From positions 62,001 to 126,000 of the forward strand of contig NZ_JAAAWO010000010.1 in NCBI RefSeq assembly GCF_010500895.1: a stretch of 64,000 nt of DNA, written 5' to 3'. Shown piece by piece: positions 36,698-47,280 of the stretch. Positions within the stretch are counted from its first letter, which is position 1. Each line of letters begins with the position of its first letter. The notes beneath the pieces are model-generated. The model was not told the DNA's origin and searched no databases. It was given only the letters and a program-made list of their open reading frames with translations. The stretch comes from Alteromonas genovensis. Its GTDB lineage: Bacteria; Pseudomonadota; Gammaproteobacteria; Enterobacterales; Alteromonadaceae. The translations under genes were made by a program, and so were the position numbers.

Positions 36698-37378
36698 TTA
36701 TCTTGGTGGGTCTATTTGACCATTAATACTACCATTTACTCTAAACCACCCCGCCACTGAATGACGCTGACGTTTTGACGTTAAGACTTCATGGGGAAAT
36801 TGTTCACTTAAAAAAATCACAAACGTCCCCTTTTCTGGTCGCACTATAAAACCTGTAGCATCGTCTTCACTTGTGTACAAAACGAGTTCGCCGCCATCGC
36901 TTTCTAGCCATTGTTCATTGAGATAGGCTACCAGTGAGAGCGCCCTGTTACTTTGTCCTTTAAAGGCGTCTACGTGGCGTTTGTAATAAGCTCCTACATC
37001 GTAACAAGCAAAGTGACTCTCAAATGAAAACAACCCCATAAACAGGGTTTTATTAATGTAGGTTTTAAGAGCTTCACACCACGATAGCCAGATTTCTCCT
37101 TCAACTGTACTGCCGGTAATCCAGCTAATATCGTCTGTGCGTATAGCATCCACATGCTGAAAACTTGACGCTCGACCAATGCCGGCTTTTTGATATTCAC
37201 TGTCTGCCATAGCGCCCTGACAAGACAGCAATGCGTCGGTAATAAAACTAGGCAGTGCAGAGTGCTGAACACTAAACCCTTGCGTCACTAAGTCGTTGAC
37301 GATTGACTCGAAAAGAGCCTCATTATAAACAGGAAGGGGGTTAACATTGGTAAGGTGAGTAACGTTAAGACTTTGCAT
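36698..37378 (-). CDS. 2-oxoglutarate-Fe(II) oxygenase (SM-20/prolyl-hydroxylase-like)
   Basis: Predicted cytosolic dioxygenase of 226 residues. Iron ligands fit the H-x-D...H pattern: YKRHVDAF near residue 136 and FPHEVLTS near 192, with Arg in RQRHSVAGWFRVN positioned to bind 2-oxoglutarate. The SxSLVAYLNEQW-like stretch and GGELVLY are typical of this prolyl-hydroxylase-like group, some of which modify translation factors or ribosomal proteins; the substrate here is unknown. It is monocistronic and diverges from the GNAT-nitrilase gene. No convincing SD or terminator was noted. Confidence 0.87.
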   Translation of the reverse strand: MQSLNVTHLTNVNPLPVYNEALFESIVNDLVTQGFSVQHSALPSFITDALLSCQGAMADSEYQKAGIGRASSFQHVDAIRTDDISWITGSTVEGEIWLSWCEALKTYINKTLFMGLFSFESHFACYDVGAYYKRHVDAFKGQSNRALSLVAYLNEQWLESDGGELVLYTSEDDATGFIVRPEKGTFVIFLSEQFPHEVLTSKRQRHSVAGWFRVNGSINGQIDPPR

Positions 37379-37598
37379 GATGTATTCGAAAAATGATTTG
37401 TCAGCGTTATAGAGCTAATCAGCCTTATTCACAACATATATCACAGCTTACGAGCCGCTATTTTTTTGTTGTGATCCACAAAATTTTTTATCGCTAAATA
37501 AAAAGCATGGTTTTTGCTTATTTTTAATTGAATGTATGATTGAATGTAGGCATACCTTGAACGGCCCTACCAAGACGTAACGCAAAAGAGAGTTGTTA

Positions 37599-39149
37599 AT
37601 GAGTCAAGATCAAACACAGATAGAAGAGACAGAGCATCACCTCGACTTACGAAATTTACGATTAGATGACTACAACGATGTCAAAGATCTTATGGATAAG
37701 GTTTACGCCAATGTTGGCGGCGCGTGGCCCTACTCTAATTACAAAGCACAGGTAACCACGTTTTCTGATGGTCAAATTTGTATAGAAGATAAGGGCAAAG
37801 TGGTTGCTTTCGCTATATCCGTCATTGTTGATTATGATCAATTTGGTGACAAACATAGCTACGATGAAATCACAGGCGATGCCTATCTTACTACTCACGA
37901 TCCAAATGGTGATGTACTTTACGGCGTAGAGGTCATTGTTTGCCCTGAATACAGAGGATTAAGACTTGGCAGAAGGCTGTATGAAGCAAGAAAAGAGTTG
38001 TGCCGAAATCTTAATTTGAAATCGATTATGGCCGGTGGTCGTATTCCTAACTACCGTAACCATGCCCAAGAACTGACGCCATATGAATACATTGAGCAGG
38101 TAAAACTGAAGGATATTTACGATCCTATCCTTACCTTTCAATTGTCTAATGGATTTGAAGTAAAGCAAGTAATGACTGCCTATCTTCCCGAAGATGAAGC
38201 GTCACAAGGGTACGCTACGCTTTTACAATGGCACAATATTTACTACGAGCCAGGCACTCCGTCGCTAATTGCCAGTAGAAAACTGAGTGCCAGAATAGGC
38301 TGTATTCAATGGCAGATGCGTTACTTCAACAATGTAGAAGAGTTATTGCAGCAGGTTGAATACTTTGTCGATGCGTTGTCAGATTACTCCTGTGATGTCG
38401 CTCTGTTCCCTGAGTTTTTCAATGCACCTCTTATGGGGCTGTGCCCGACCGAGTCGTCCATTGACGCAATATGGCACCTTGCTACCTATACCGATGAAAT
38501 CCTTACGTCAGTGTCTCATTTAGCCGTGTCTTATAACATCACCATTATCGCGGGCTCTATGCCTGTGGTAGAAGACGATTTGCTTTATAACGTAAGCTAT
38601 ATCTGTAAGCGTGATGGCACCATAGAAAGTCAGTATAAGCTACACCCTACCCCTCATGAAAAAGAAGACTGGATCATGAAAGGCGGAAATAGCCTGAAAA
38701 CCTTTGATACCGACTTCGGCAAAATAGGCGTGCTTATTTGTTACGACGTTGAGTTTCCTGAGCTGGCGCGCGTTCTTGCTGATCAGGAAATGCAAATTCT
38801 CTTCGTACCGTTTTGGACAGACACAAAAAATGGCTACTTACGCGTTAGACGCTGTGCGCAAGCAAGAGCCATTGAAAATGAGTGTTACGTGGCAATTGCT
38901 GGCAGCGTAGGTAACTTACCTAAAGTAGACAACGTTGATATTCAATACGGACAAACTGCGGTATTTTCACCTAGTGATTTTGCTTTTCCTCACGATGCTA
39001 TTGTGTCTGAAACAACGCCAAATACAGAAATGACTCTGATTGTTGATTTAGATTTAGACAAGCTGACGAAACTGCAAAACGAAGGTTCGGTGAGAAACTA
39101 TTTAGATAGACGTCGCGACCTGTACCGAGTTGAGTGGATGGGCGATTAA
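37599..39149 (+). CDS. GNAT acetyltransferase fused to carbon-nitrogen hydrolase (nitrilase superfamily)
   Basis: Two-domain enzyme of 516 residues. A GNAT domain (about 15-210) carries the acetyl-CoA loop RGLRLGRRLYE. A nitrilase-superfamily amidase domain (about 225-500) has the Glu-Lys-Cys triad: Glu in ALFPEFF near 269, Lys in YKLHPTPHEKEDW near 348 and Cys in VLICYDVEFPE near 384. An N-acyl transfer plus amide hydrolysis role is inferred; the substrate is unknown. ATG 37599 is preceded by GAGAG at 6 bases; an in-frame TTG two codons earlier is rejected. It is monocistronic and ends at a strong terminator. Confidence 0.92.
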   Translation: MSQDQTQIEETEHHLDLRNLRLDDYNDVKDLMDKVYANVGGAWPYSNYKAQVTTFSDGQICIEDKGKVVAFAISVIVDYDQFGDKHSYDEITGDAYLTTHDPNGDVLYGVEVIVCPEYRGLRLGRRLYEARKELCRNLNLKSIMAGGRIPNYRNHAQELTPYEYIEQVKLKDIYDPILTFQLSNGFEVKQVMTAYLPEDEASQGYATLLQWHNIYYEPGTPSLIASRKLSARIGCIQWQMRYFNNVEELLQQVEYFVDALSDYSCDVALFPEFFNAPLMGLCPTESSIDAIWHLATYTDEILTSVSHLAVSYNITIIAGSMPVVEDDLLYNVSYICKRDGTIESQYKLHPTPHEKEDWIMKGGNSLKTFDTDFGKIGVLICYDVEFPELARVLADQEMQILFVPFWTDTKNGYLRVRRCAQARAIENECYVAIAGSVGNLPKVDNVDIQYGQTAVFSPSDFAFPHDAIVSETTPNTEMTLIVDLDLDKLTKLQNEGSVRNYLDRRRDLYRVEWMGD

Positions 39150-39157
39150 ACATCCTT

Positions 39158-39196
39158 AAAAGGCGAACACAACAGCGTGAAGTGTTCGCCTTTTTA
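39158..39196 (+). terminator. Rho-independent terminator
   Basis: A 13-bp perfect stem (AAAAGGCGAACAC with 39182-39194) and T tract lie 9 bases after the GNAT-nitrilase stop. Confidence 0.93.
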
Positions 39197-39373
39197 CTAT
39201 CCCCGTCATGTAAAGGAGTTAAACGGATAAGCCGTGGCATTTGATTAAAATAAGCGATACCATGCTGTAGTGAGCAAAGAATTAGCGTTTCTTGCGGTAA
39301 ACCTGTGCCTTAGGCTTTGTAAAGTAAGGTTTAATCGATGAAGAAACAACCAGAATGAGAATGTAACGATATT

Positions 39374-40189
39374 ATGCCTAACAACTCAAAAAATGATGAA
39401 TTTCCAACTATTAGGTTAGATGACGAAGACCGTCGCGATTATCAAACCAAGCGCCAAACGTCACCTGATAGTACTTCCACGCCCTCTCCAGCAACAAGCA
39501 CCTCATCTTCATCCGGTGGCAACGGTATTTGGGTAGCGTTGATTGCCCTCATTGCCTTATCTGCGTGCGGTGGCTGTTATTATTTATTCACATTACTTGA
39601 ACAGCAAAAAGCGATTGCTGAGCGAGCAGAAGAGCGCATCATGTTACTGGAGAATAAACTCTCTGCTACAGGTGAGGAAATGGGCGAATCGACGGTTGCT
39701 CTGCAAGTTAAAGTCAATGAACTAAACGATAAAACCAGTGAATTATGGGAACAAATGGATAAACTTTGGGCTTCTGCGTGGCGCAGAAACCAAAAAGAAA
39801 TTGCAGATTTAGGTGAGCGCGTGAGTAAGGTTCAAAGTGCCGCGAATAAAGACATAAATGCGGTATCTGAAGATGTAGATGCACAATCGGCAACCATGGG
39901 TTCTTTGAAAAACCAGCTGGCCTCAGTAGCTGATGAGCTTTTAGCAGTGAACGTTCGTCTTGAGCAAACTGCGGATGACAAAGCAGGTACCCAGCAAGAC
40001 GTTAAAAACTTAGCTGACACCCTATCTGTGCTTGAAAAGCGCAACGCAACCTTATCTGGCAGGCTGAACAGCTTAGAAAATGAAATTAGGGAAATTGCTA
40101 CCAAGGTGGTATCAGGTACAAGCGCGAGTAATACAAACGGCGCCCCTGCGGCAGGAGCAAGCCCTGCTGCATCGCCAAATGCCGGCTAA
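39374..40189 (+). CDS. Single-pass membrane protein with coiled coil, unknown function
   Basis: 271 residues, not assigned to a named family. The first 48 residues are polar and Ser/Thr/Pro-rich; a transmembrane helix spans about 51-72 (IWVALIALIALSACGGCYYLF). Residues about 73-245 show heptad-like spacing with Leu, Val and many charged residues, predicting a long coiled coil. The last 25 residues are Ala/Pro/Gly/Asn-rich and disordered. The expected topology is N-in with a periplasmic coiled coil. SD is weak. It precedes rluF, with a moderate terminator between. Confidence 0.75.
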   Translation: MPNNSKNDEFPTIRLDDEDRRDYQTKRQTSPDSTSTPSPATSTSSSSGGNGIWVALIALIALSACGGCYYLFTLLEQQKAIAERAEERIMLLENKLSATGEEMGESTVALQVKVNELNDKTSELWEQMDKLWASAWRRNQKEIADLGERVSKVQSAANKDINAVSEDVDAQSATMGSLKNQLASVADELLAVNVRLEQTADDKAGTQQDVKNLADTLSVLEKRNATLSGRLNSLENEIREIATKVVSGTSASNTNGAPAAGASPAASPNAG

Positions 40190-40226
40190 AAAAACAAAGC
40201 GATTGGCAAATACGGTATGAATAAAT

Positions 40227-40250
40227 AAAGGGGCTCACTGCCCCTTTGTT
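40227..40250 (+). terminator. Probable terminator, moderate
   Basis: AAAGGGGC-TCACT-GCCCCTTT stem with a short, interrupted T tract (GTTCGT), between the coiled-coil gene and rluF. Confidence 0.65.
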
Positions 40251-40334
40251 CGTGTAACAGCCGCTATTTTCTATTAAACGAGTCGTGGTGACTTACCAAC
40301 ACACAGCCCTAAACAACAGAGGAAACCAAGTTCA

Positions 40335-41081
40335 ATGAGCGAGCAGACGCTTAAACGCTTGAATAAATACATTAGTGATACAGGATTATGTTCTCGCCGT
40401 GAGGCCGATAAACTTATTGAGCAAAATCGCGTTACCATTAACGGCAAGACTCCAGAATTAGGCACTAAAGTAGGCCCAAACGACACTGTAGAAGTTGATA
40501 AAAAGCGTATTGGCGCTGTTGCCAAGGATAAATCGGATCGCGTCTATCTTGTTTATAATAAGCCCATTGGGATCACCTGCACCACAGAGCGTCATGTGAA
40601 AGGCAATATTATTGATGCCATTGGTCACAAAGAGCGAATTTTTCCCGTAGGACGCCTCGACAAGCCTTCAGAGGGACTTATTATCTTAACTAGCGATGGT
40701 GACATCGTAAATAAGATATTGCGTGCAGAGAACGCGCACGACAAAGAGTATGAAGTCACGGTAGATCAACCAGTAAGTGAGAGGTTTTTAACTAAAATGG
40801 CCCGCGGCGTACCTATTTTAGGGACGGTGACCAAGCCATGTACAGTTAAGCAAACAGGCAGAAATAAATTTACTATTATTTTAACTCAGGGCCTTAACAG
40901 GCAGATTCGCAGAATGTGTGAATTTTTAGGGTATGAAGTTACTAAGTTAAAGCGCACAAGAATTATGCATTTAGCGTTAAGTAACCTTCGTCCAGGACAA
41001 TGGCGAGAACTCACCACTCGGGAACTAGCTACTTTGAATAATGCGGTGAAACACTCAACTAAGACATCGCAAGAAAAGTGA
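40335..41081 (+). CDS. rluF: 23S rRNA pseudouridine synthase RluF
   Basis: RsuA-family pseudouridine synthase of 248 residues; E. coli RluF modifies U2604 and nearby U2605 of 23S rRNA. An S4 domain (about 7-55, RLNKYISDTGLCSRREAD) precedes the catalytic domain with GRLDKPSEG near 110, whose Asp is the nucleophile. Further motifs are LVYNKPIGITC and QGLNRQIRRMCEFLG. It is shorter than E. coli RluF (290) at the C-terminus, as in many relatives. AGAGGAAAC lies upstream of the ATG. It converges on rpsO through a shared terminator. Confidence 0.93.
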   Translation: MSEQTLKRLNKYISDTGLCSRREADKLIEQNRVTINGKTPELGTKVGPNDTVEVDKKRIGAVAKDKSDRVYLVYNKPIGITCTTERHVKGNIIDAIGHKERIFPVGRLDKPSEGLIILTSDGDIVNKILRAENAHDKEYEVTVDQPVSERFLTKMARGVPILGTVTKPCTVKQTGRNKFTIILTQGLNRQIRRMCEFLGYEVTKLKRTRIMHLALSNLRPGQWRELTTRELATLNNAVKHSTKTSQEK

Positions 41082-41217
41082 GACGGTGTAGGTGTTTAAA
41101 AGAAGAGTGCTCATCGGTAATCGTGAAAGCACGTGTAAACGTGCTCATAAAACAGTTATAAAACGTCTGTAAACCCCAACTAAGATAGCAGTAAAAAGAT
41201 AGCAATAAATTCAAGGC

Positions 41218-41250
41218 ACAAAAAAAGCGTCCAATGGACGCTTTTTTTGT
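41218..41250. terminator. Bidirectional terminator, 16-bp perfect palindrome
   Basis: ACAAAAAAAGCGTCCA (41218-41233) and its reverse complement (41235-41250) share one central base. It ends rluF from the left and rpsO from the right. Confidence 0.94.
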
Positions 41251-41262
41251 ATAACCCAAGTC

Positions 41263-41532
41263 TTATCGACGAAGGCCTAGACGCTTGATAAGGTCAAGGT
41301 AACGCTGAGCGTTCTTGCCTTTAAGGTAATCTAGTAGCTTACGACGCTGGCTAACCATACGAAGAAGACCACGACGTGAGTGGTGATCTTTCTTATGATC
41401 AGCGAAGTGACCTTGAAGCTTGTTGATGTTGTGAGTAAGCAAAGCTACTTGAACTTCTGGTGAACCAGTGTCGCCTTCTTTAACGCCGTACTCAGCAATG
41501 ATTTTCGCAGTTTGTTCTTTAGTTAGTGACAT
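41263..41532 (-). CDS. rpsO: 30S ribosomal protein S15
   Basis: Primary 16S rRNA-binding protein of 89 residues, full length. Typical stretches are [26 protein letters not shown] and the C-terminal [16 protein letters not shown] gives a strong SD. It is last in the truB side of the translation operon but has its own sigma-70 promoter at 41593-41620. Transcription stops at a strong terminator shared with convergent rluF, so pnp does not follow here. Confidence 0.98.
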   Translation of the reverse strand: MSLTKEQTAKIIAEYGVKEGDTGSPEVQVALLTHNINKLQGHFADHKKDHHSRRGLLRMVSQRRKLLDYLKGKNAQRYLDLIKRLGLRR

Positions 41533-41592
41533 AACATTCTCCTAAATTATGTTCCGCCGATCACTAATTCAGCAGAACGGAATGAAGCGCGT

Positions 41593-41620
41593 ATTATAAT
41601 GACGCTTGCCCAGTTAGCAA
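41593..41620 (-). promoter_or_regulatory. Sigma-70 promoter of rpsO
   Basis: On the minus strand TTGCTA (41615-41620) and a perfect TATAAT (41593-41598) are separated by 16 bases. They lie about 60-90 bases upstream of the rpsO start, with a GC-rich ACGCGC discriminator after the -10. Confidence 0.8.
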
Positions 41621-41664
41621 GCCACAAAGGCACTTTCTTTTTATTATTTCTTCTCAACTAATTT

Positions 41665-42639
41665 TTAAGAAGGATATACCACCCGTCGTTTTGGATTAAC
41701 GAAGATTTCGTTTTTGGGCTGTCCCTGATCTCGCGGGTCTTTTACCCCCTCGCCTACGCCTAAAAACAACAAATCGTCTGCCTGCTGATGATAAACGCGG
41801 TAGGAAACACCAGCGATAAGTTCTGCTTCGCATACACCCCTAACACTTTGACCATGGTCGAAGCGACTGCGTTCTTCATCATTAACAGTAACACGAGGCA
41901 AGCGGCTTACTGCTGTATCCATGGGGATAAGAAAGGCATCTAATGCGGCAAAGTTACCCTCATCGAGTGATTCTTGCGTGCTGATAAGGGTATCTAATGA
42001 CACCATTTTATTCGTTGGATAATCTGCAACTTCAGTGCGATGCAAACGTGTTACATACGCGCCGCAACCTAGATTTTGACCTAAGTCGTCAACAATTGAG
42101 CGTATGTAAGTTCCTTTGCTGCACTTTATTCGCATATCCACGTAAGGCAATTCGATGCGCAAAACATCAAGCTCAAAAACCTCAATATCGCGAGGCTCTC
42201 TCTCTATTTCAATACCTTGACGGGCGTAGAAATACAAAGGCTTGCCTTGATGTTTGAGCGCGGAAAACATAGAGGGTATTTGCTTGCTTTTACCTAAAAA
42301 AGCGAGGCATGCTTCGTTAACCTGTGCATCAGTAACATCAACGGGCTTCTCTTCAACTACTTCGCCATCAGCATCTGAAGTGGTAGTACGAACACCTAAT
42401 TGAGCGGTAACTTCATAGGTTTTTTCGGCATCGAGCAAGAACTGAGAAAACTTAGTTGCCTCGCCTAAACACAATGGCAACATGCCGCTAGCTAAAGGGT
42501 CTAGTGCACCTGTGTGTCCTGCCTTTACTGCCTTATACAACCATCGAACCTTTTGAAGCAGCTGGTTGGATGACCCGCCAAGCGGCTTATCAAGTAGTAC
42601 TATGCCGTTAATATCACGGCCTTTACGTCGTCTTGCCAT
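41665..42639 (-). CDS. truB: tRNA pseudouridine(55) synthase TruB
   Basis: Makes pseudouridine 55 in the T loop of most tRNAs. 324 residues, close to E. coli TruB (314). The catalytic motif [14 protein letters not shown] near residues 41-54 contains the nucleophilic Asp; later motifs [20 protein letters not shown] and RLHRTEV match the family. A C-terminal PUA-like part begins near 250. It starts one base after the rbfA stop, so the two are tightly coupled. Confidence 0.97.
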   Translation of the reverse strand: MARRRKGRDINGIVLLDKPLGGSSNQLLQKVRWLYKAVKAGHTGALDPLASGMLPLCLGEATKFSQFLLDAEKTYEVTAQLGVRTTTSDADGEVVEEKPVDVTDAQVNEACLAFLGKSKQIPSMFSALKHQGKPLYFYARQGIEIEREPRDIEVFELDVLRIELPYVDMRIKCSKGTYIRSIVDDLGQNLGCGAYVTRLHRTEVADYPTNKMVSLDTLISTQESLDEGNFAALDAFLIPMDTAVSRLPRVTVNDEERSRFDHGQSVRGVCEAELIAGVSYRVYHQQADDLLFLGVGEGVKDPRDQGQPKNEIFVNPKRRVVYPS

Positions 42640-43041
42640 TTACTCCGACTCTTGTTCGTCATCAAGGTCGCGCTTTGACTCATCAGTAGCAATGGTTTGA
42701 GAAACCAAGTTTGAGATGCGCATACCTTCAATGATCGACCTGTCTTCGAAGAAATGAAGATCAGGCACTGAGCGCATGCGTAGACGCTTCGCTAGAATAC
42801 TGCGCACAAAGCCTTTAAGTTCTTTAAGTTGCTTAACCTGCTCTTTACCTTCTTCTTCAGTACTGTTGTAGATGGTGACGTAGATTTTCGCGTGTGCTAA
42901 ATCTCGTGATACCTCAACTTCAGACACAGTGATTAGCGGCATGTCGCCTACTCTGTGCTTGTATTCGTTTTGAAGGATACTCGCTACTTCTTTATGAACT
43001 TGCTGAGCGACCCTATCGGTACGTGAAAATTCACGAGCCAT
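42640..43041 (-). CDS. rbfA: Ribosome-binding factor A
   Basis: 30S maturation factor with a single KH-like domain, 133 residues as in E. coli. Typical stretches are MAREFSRTDRVAQQV, LITVSEVEVSRDLAHAKIYV and RMRSVPDLHFFED, followed by an acidic tail. AAGGAG is the SD. It sits between infB and truB; the infB-rbfA gap holds a terminator-like hairpin. Confidence 0.97.
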   Translation of the reverse strand: MAREFSRTDRVAQQVHKEVASILQNEYKHRVGDMPLITVSEVEVSRDLAHAKIYVTIYNSTEEEGKEQVKQLKELKGFVRSILAKRLRMRSVPDLHFFEDRSIIEGMRISNLVSQTIATDESKRDLDDEQESE

Positions 43042-43079
43042 TATGAACTCCTTACCCTATTTATAAAAAGCGTATAGAC

Positions 43080-43108
43080 AAAAGCGGGAGCACTCGGCCC
43101 CCGCTTTT
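43080..43108 (-). terminator. Internal hairpin between infB and rbfA
   Basis: AAAAGCGGG and CCCGCTTTT (43080-43088 with 43100-43108) form a GC-rich stem around 11 bases. The minus-strand U tract is short (TTTTG), so partial termination or an RNA-processing site is more likely than a full stop. Confidence 0.6.
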
Positions 43109-43131
43109 TAAATGCCAATTAAACCAGGCAA

Positions 43132-45714
43132 TTAAATTTCGCGCTTAACCTCAACGATTTCGAAGACCTCAATTTGGTCACCTACTTTCACATCGTTGTA
43201 ATTTTTAACGCCGATACCACATTCCATACCGTTACGAACCTCTTGTACGTCGTCTTTAAAGCGACGAAGTGACTCTAGCTCGCCTTCGTATATAACAACG
43301 TTTTCACGAAGTACGCGGATTGGATTACTACGCTTAATGTTACCTTCGGTAACCATACACCCTGCAATCGCACCAAGTTTAGGCGATTTGAATACGTCAC
43401 GTACTTCAGCCAAACCAATGATTTCTTGTTTGAACTCAGGTGCAAGCATACCGCTCATGGCCGCTTTCACTTCGTCGATAAGGCTGTAGATTACGCTGTA
43501 ATAGCGCAAATCAATTTCTTCCGCTTCAAGCACTTTACGCGCAGATGCGTCGGCACGAACGTTAAAGCCAACAACAATTGCACCAGATGCCGCTGCAAGT
43601 GTAGCGTCAGTTTCAGTAATTCCACCAACACCGCTACCAACGATGTTAACTTTTACTTCTGATGTAGAAAGTTTAGTGAGTGATTCAGCAATCGCTTCAA
43701 CAGAGCCCTGCACATCGGCTTTAAGTACGATGTTCAATTCGCTCACGTCGCCTGATGCCATGTTCGCAAACATGTTTTCAAGTTTCGCTTTTTGCTGACG
43801 TGCTAATTTAAGCTCACGCTTCTTCTGATGACGCTTCGCAGCTACTTCACGAGCTTTACGCTCATCTTGCACTACTGCCGCATCTTCACCGGCAACCGGT
43901 ACACCAGATAAACCAAGTACTTCAACAGGCGTTGATGGACCAGCAAACTTCATCTCTTGTGCATTTTCATCGCGCATTGCACGAACACGACCGTACTCTT
44001 CACCACACAACAGGATGTCACCTGGGCGAAGTTGTCCTTCTTGAACCAATACAGACGCTACGGGACCACGGCCTTTATCAAGACGTGATTCAATGACGAT
44101 ACCGCGACATGGACCTTCAGGTACCGCTTTTAAATCAAGCAATTCAGCTTGAAGTACAATAGCTTCTAGTAATTCTTCAACACCCATACCAGTTTTCGCT
44201 GATACATTACAGAACTGGTGCTCACCGCCGTATTCTTCTGGAATAACTTCAAGTTGAAGTAGCTCGCTCTTAACGCGATCAGGGTCCGCAGACTCTTTAT
44301 CCATTTTGTTTACAGCAACAATCAAAGGAACGCCAGCCGCTTTAGCATGCTGAACCGCTTCTTTAGTTTGTGGCATAACACCATCATCGGCAGCAACAAC
44401 CAAGATAACAATATCAGTCGCCGTTGCACCACGTGCACGCATTGCAGTAAATGCCGCGTGTCCAGGCGTATCTAAGAAAGTAATCTCGCCGTTATCAGTT
44501 TCTACTTTGTAGGCACCGATATGCTGAGTAATACCACCGGCTTCTCCGTCTGCTACTTTAGCGCGACGAATGAAATCGAGTAGTGATGTCTTACCATGGT
44601 CAACGTGACCCATGATAGTTACTACTGGAGCACGAGTTGTTTTAACACCGTCCATGCCTTCAGCGAGTAATTCATCTTCTAGCGCATTGTCGTTCACTAA
44701 CTCAAACTTATGCCCCATTTCTTCAACCACTAAAACGGCTGTGTCTTGGTCAAGCACTTGGTTAATGGTTGCCATCTCACCCATTTTCATCATGGCTTTG
44801 ATAACTTCATTAGACTTAATCGCTAACTTGCTTGCTAATTCACCAACCGTAATAGTAGCGCCAAGTTTAACTACGCGTTCTACAGGTTGTGCGGGCTTGT
44901 TAAAGCCTTGCTTAAGGTGTTCACCAGCATGTTTTTTCGACTTGCGACGACGGCGTGATGAACGCTCAACCTGCATGTCTTCTTCGTCTTCTGCTTCTTG
45001 AGCATAGCGATTTGAGTGCAAGTGAACTTCTTCAGCTTCCGCTTTTTTACGGCGCTCTTCTTCTTCTTTCCAGCGACGTTCATTTTCTTCAGCTAGTTTA
45101 CGCGCTTCTTCAGCTGCCTTTTTGGCATCTTCTTCAAGCTTCTTCTGAGACTCTTCTTCTTGAGCCTTACGTAAACGTTCTTCTTCTTGGCGATCTGCTT
45201 CTTGCTTCGCTTTTTCAGCTTCAGAAAGCTCCGGCTCGTTTTTCTTACGAGCTTCAGCGTCTTTCTTAGCTTGCTCTGCACGGCGGGCACGCTCTTCGTC
45301 AGCCGCTTTCTTCGCTTCTGCTGCTTTACGTGCTTTTTCTTGGGCTGCTTGCTTAGCTTCTGCTGCCGCTTTTTCTTCAGCTTCGCGCTTAATACGCTCT
45401 TCTTCCTGACGCTTCGCTTCTTCTTCAACGTCAGTACGTTTAACGTAAGTACGTTTTTTGCGTACTTCAACTTTTACTTCTTTCGACTTTCCAACACTTA
45501 ATGTACTGGTCGTCTTGCGCTTTAATGTCATGCGCGTGGGCTCTGCTGAGCTACCGTGTTGCTTACTTAAATGATCCAACAGTTTTTGTTTCTCTTCTTC
45601 GTTAACTTGACCGCCGGCATTCTTTACAATACCCGCGTCTTTAAATTGGCCAACCAATCGGTCAACGGTCGTACCAATGTCGCTGGCGAGCTTTTCTATA
45701 GATACATCTGCCAT
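43132..45714 (-). CDS. infB: Translation initiation factor IF-2
   Basis: GTPase that brings fMet-tRNA to the 30S subunit. 860 residues, close to E. coli IF-2 alpha (890). An N-terminal IF2N domain (1-55) is followed by a highly charged Lys/Glu/Ala helical region (about 85-235) and a second IF2N-type domain (about 290-340). The G domain has GHVDHGKTS near 368, DTPGH near 417 and NKMD near 471; domains II-IV follow. Antisense and out-of-frame reading of the charged region creates several long false frames. It lies 24 bases below nusA. Confidence 0.98.
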   Translation of the reverse strand: MADVSIEKLASDIGTTVDRLVGQFKDAGIVKNAGGQVNEEEKQKLLDHLSKQHGSSAEPTRMTLKRKTTSTLSVGKSKEVKVEVRKKRTYVKRTDVEEEAKRQEEERIKREAEEKAAAEAKQAAQEKARKAAEAKKAADEERARRAEQAKKDAEARKKNEPELSEAEKAKQEADRQEEERLRKAQEEESQKKLEEDAKKAAEEARKLAEENERRWKEEEERRKKAEAEEVHLHSNRYAQEAEDEEDMQVERSSRRRRKSKKHAGEHLKQGFNKPAQPVERVVKLGATITVGELASKLAIKSNEVIKAMMKMGEMATINQVLDQDTAVLVVEEMGHKFELVNDNALEDELLAEGMDGVKTTRAPVVTIMGHVDHGKTSLLDFIRRAKVADGEAGGITQHIGAYKVETDNGEITFLDTPGHAAFTAMRARGATATDIVILVVAADDGVMPQTKEAVQHAKAAGVPLIVAVNKMDKESADPDRVKSELLQLEVIPEEYGGEHQFCNVSAKTGMGVEELLEAIVLQAELLDLKAVPEGPCRGIVIESRLDKGRGPVASVLVQEGQLRPGDILLCGEEYGRVRAMRDENAQEMKFAGPSTPVEVLGLSGVPVAGEDAAVVQDERKAREVAAKRHQKKRELKLARQQKAKLENMFANMASGDVSELNIVLKADVQGSVEAIAESLTKLSTSEVKVNIVGSGVGGITETDATLAAASGAIVVGFNVRADASARKVLEAEEIDLRYYSVIYSLIDEVKAAMSGMLAPEFKQEIIGLAEVRDVFKSPKLGAIAGCMVTEGNIKRSNPIRVLRENVVIYEGELESLRRFKDDVQEVRNGMECGIGVKNYNDVKVGDQIEVFEIVEVKREI

Positions 45715-45738
45715 TACGTAATTATCCCCCTGTTGACC

Positions 45739-47235
45739 TTACTCTTCTTCACTGAACCAAACGATGTTACGAGCAGCCATTATTAATGCACCTGCAGTTT
45801 CGTCGTTAAGTTCATCGATATCATTGATATCATCGGTGCCTTGTTCTGCTAATTCTTCTAGGTCGGTAATACCGCGGCTGGCCAACACATAAGCCACGTG
45901 TTTACTCATACCTTCAAGATTTAATAAGGCTTCTGTCGGTTCTGCACCTTCAAGGGACTCTTCATCCGCTAGTGCTCGCGTAGTTAGGAAGGCACGCGCT
46001 CTTGTACGCAGTTCTTCAACGGTATCTTCATCTAATCCTTCAACCGCTAAAAGCTCACTTACTGGAACGTAGGCTACCTCTTCTAACGTGGTAAAGCCTT
46101 CATCTACTAGTACTGATGCAAAATCTTCATCAATATCAAGACCAGCTGTGAATAGGTTAAGTACCTTCGCGTTTTCTTCTTCGTGTTTCTTGTTGAGATC
46201 GTCAACCGTCATCACGTTAAGTTCCCAGCCACTTAGTTGGCTGGCTAGACGTACGTTTTGACCGCTTCTACCAATTGCTTGCGCAAGGTTATCTGCTTCA
46301 ACTGCTACGTCCATCGTGTTGTTATCTTCATCAACAACAATCGATGCTACCTCGGCAGGCGCCATGGCGTTGATAACAAATTGCGCTGGATTCTCATCCC
46401 ACAATACGATATCAACACGCTCACCGCCTAGCTCTCCAGATACTGCCTGTACGCGTGAACCACGCATACCAACACACGCACCTACCGGGTCTAAGCGTTT
46501 GTCGTTAGTTTTAACGGCAATTTTTGCTCGTGAACCTGGATCCCGTGCTGCAGATTTTATTTCTAGTGTCTCTTCCGCGATTTCTGGTACTTCAAGGCGG
46601 AATAATTCAACCAGCATGTCTGGGTGTGTACGGCTAATAAATAGCTGTGCACCACGGGCTTCTGGACGAATAACATAAAGTAGACCACGTACTCTATCAC
46701 CTGGACGGAATGTCTCTCTTGGGAGCATATCGTCGCGGTAAATAACACCTTCTGCGTTATTACCTAAATCAATAATGATGTTGTCGCGGTTAACTTTCTT
46801 AACCGTACCAGTCACTAACTCGCCAACTCTGTCTTCGTACTCAGCAATCATTTGCTGGCGTTCTGCCTCTCGAACTTTTTGTACGATAACTTGTTTTGCC
46901 GTCTGCGTAGTTATGCGGTCGAACTTGATGGATTCAATCTGTTCTTCAACATAGTCACCCAATTCTATCTCTGGCTCATCAACCTGAGCCGCTGAAATTG
47001 TAATTTCAGCGTATGGGTTTTCTTGTTCTTGGTCATCCGGTGTAACTAACCAGCGACGGAACGTGTCAAAGTCGCCAGACGTTCTGTCGATACTTACACG
47101 AACTTCTATTTCGCCTTCATTTTTCTTTTTCGTCGCGCTTGCAATTGCAAACTCCAACGCTTCAAAAATCTTTTCTCTAGGCACTTGTTTTTCATTTGAA
47201 ACGGCTTCCGCCACTAACAAAATTTCTTTATTCAT
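45739..47235 (-). CDS. nusA: Transcription termination/antitermination factor NusA
   Basis: RNA-polymerase-binding elongation factor of 498 residues (E. coli 495). Domain order is complete: RNAP-binding N-terminal domain (1-125, [16 protein letters not shown]), S1 domain (about 135-200, [18 protein letters not shown]), two KH domains (about 205-345, [17 protein letters not shown] and [13 protein letters not shown]), and two acidic AR repeats at the C-terminus. The operon leader upstream of rimP contains terminator-like hairpins, which would fit NusA autoregulation known in E. coli (inference). Confidence 0.98.
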   Translation of the reverse strand: MNKEILLVAEAVSNEKQVPREKIFEALEFAIASATKKKNEGEIEVRVSIDRTSGDFDTFRRWLVTPDDQEQENPYAEITISAAQVDEPEIELGDYVEEQIESIKFDRITTQTAKQVIVQKVREAERQQMIAEYEDRVGELVTGTVKKVNRDNIIIDLGNNAEGVIYRDDMLPRETFRPGDRVRGLLYVIRPEARGAQLFISRTHPDMLVELFRLEVPEIAEETLEIKSAARDPGSRAKIAVKTNDKRLDPVGACVGMRGSRVQAVSGELGGERVDIVLWDENPAQFVINAMAPAEVASIVVDEDNNTMDVAVEADNLAQAIGRSGQNVRLASQLSGWELNVMTVDDLNKKHEEENAKVLNLFTAGLDIDEDFASVLVDEGFTTLEEVAYVPVSELLAVEGLDEDTVEELRTRARAFLTTRALADEESLEGAEPTEALLNLEGMSKHVAYVLASRGITDLEELAEQGTDDINDIDELNDETAGALIMAARNIVWFSEEE

Positions 47236-47280
47236 TTTCGCCTCTCTTTTGCCTTCGTCGATGAAAGCAGAGCTGTTCCG

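Noticed and set aside
45093-45470. Lys-rich 125-residue frame inside infB
   Set aside because: Same-strand shifted reading of the charged IF-2 helix region; composition explained by infB codons.
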